NCBI GenBank assembly: GCA_029883975.1
Contig: JAOUIL010000017.1
Coordinates: 1-49,426 of the forward strand
DNA from: Betaproteobacteria bacterium
GTDB taxonomy: Bacteria > Pseudomonadota > Gammaproteobacteria > Burkholderiales > SG8-39
Length of the DNA: 49,426 bases
Reading direction: 5' to 3'
Positions 49,109 to 49,426 of this stretch are shown here, piece by piece. The notes beneath the pieces were generated by a model. It saw only the letters and a program-made list of their open reading frames with translations. It searched no databases and was not told where the DNA came from. Position numbers and translations under genes: made by a program. Each line of letters starts with the position of its first letter. Position 1 is the stretch's first letter.

Positions 49109-49426
49109 CTATTGCGTCAGCTCGACCATGGCGCCGTCGCGCATGAGCGTGCGACCCTGGGTGTCGATCGAAAAATCGCCGGCTTCGATAGGGGCCTCGG
49201 CGTCGCGCGCCAGAACGCGGGCGCGACGCAAGAGCGCGTCCACGCGCGCGAGGAACTCCAGGCGCCGCAAAGGCTTGGTCAGGTAGTCGTCGGCGCCGCA
49301 CTTCAGCGCGTGCACGATGTCCTCCTCGCGGTCGCGGCCAGTGGTGAACAGCACGGGCAGCGGATCGCGCACGTGGTCGCGGATCGCCTGCAGCACCTCT
49401 TCGCCGCTCACGTCGGGCACGCGCCA
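49109..49426 (-). CDS. OmpR-type response regulator, receiver part (5' end outside window, ends at amber stop)
   Basis: The frame is open from the window edge and ends at TAG 49111-49109. It holds the second half of a receiver domain: VPDVSGEEVL just after where the phosphorylated Asp should be (outside the window), LFTTGRD with the switch threonine and DDYLTKP with the conserved lysine, then a linker and the first strands of an OmpR-type DNA-binding domain (FSIDTQGRTLMRDGAMVELTQ region, broken by the stop). The other half of the DNA-binding domain continues in frame downstream. As it stands it would make a receiver with a truncated output domain. Confidence 0.8.
   Translation of the reverse strand, partial: WRVPDVSGEEVLQAIRDHVRDPLPVLFTTGRDREEDIVHALKCGADDYLTKPLRRLEFLARVDALLRRARVLARDAEAPIEAGDFSIDTQGRTLMRDGAMVELTQ

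Noticed and set aside
49109-49111. Pyrrolysine or other recoding at the amber codon of the response regulator
   Set aside because: No machinery or context for recoding is visible, and the position normally carries Lys or a similar residue; mutation is simpler.

Overview
This 49.4 kb window is GC-rich, densely packed chromosomal DNA from a betaproteobacterium, most likely of the Burkholderiales or a relative. Three things point there: the gene order of the division and cell-wall cluster and what follows it (lpxC, a DUF721/DciA gene, an M23 peptidase, secA, argJ, a DUF815 ATPase, a Nudix-TenI fusion); a Bug/TctC-type solute-binding protein; and a TAXI-TRAP transporter. This is inference from gene content and codon use, without a database search.

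Left part (1-19.4 kb) holds small catabolic and transport operons on both strands: a partial MhpD-like hydratase; nfeD, an SPFH protein, a VOC protein and a small membrane protein; a TRAP permease with its TAXI binding protein; a probable Fur-controlled iron/haem unit (perfect palindrome, broken hemP, an unknown 80-aa protein, a ChaN-like lipoprotein); a HpcH/HpaI aldolase with a 2-hydroxyacid dehydrogenase; an SRPBCC protein with an unknown lipoprotein; an AlkB-like hydroxylase beside an IlvD/Edd dehydratase; an M24 protein, a 3-hydroxyisobutyrate dehydrogenase-like protein and a TctC protein; a two-subunit CoA-transferase; and an Ldh2-family dehydrogenase. Together they suggest uptake and oxidation of organic acids.

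Middle part (19.5-38.2 kb) is a complete dcw cluster, mraZ-rsmH-ftsL-ftsI-murE-murF-mraY-murD-ftsW-murG-murC-murB-ddl-ftsQ-ftsA-ftsZ, then lpxC and a small membrane protein. Most junctions are stop/start overlaps, so translation is probably coupled. The cluster has a recognisable promoter, a 77-bp imperfect tandem duplication across the rsmH/ftsL junction, and a patch of unusual codon use inside rsmH.

Right part (38.1-45.4 kb) carries DUF721/DciA (reverse), an M23 peptidase, secA, argJ, the DUF815 ATPase and the Nudix-TenI fusion. From 45.5 kb a chemotaxis group follows: cheW, a chemoreceptor, a shortened cheR, and a reverse-strand OmpR-type response regulator split by an in-frame amber codon and cut by the window end.

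I see no tRNA, rRNA, CRISPR array, insertion sequence or phage gene. No wholly new multi-gene defence or mobile system is evident. The unusual content lies in gene damage and small-scale DNA structure: broken hemP, the duplicated rsmH/ftsL junction, mosaic rsmH, truncated cheR, the split response regulator, a repeated CTGACATT motif near the chemotaxis genes, a long AT-rich palindrome before mraZ, and several genes whose -10-like box lies 6-10 nt from the start codon.
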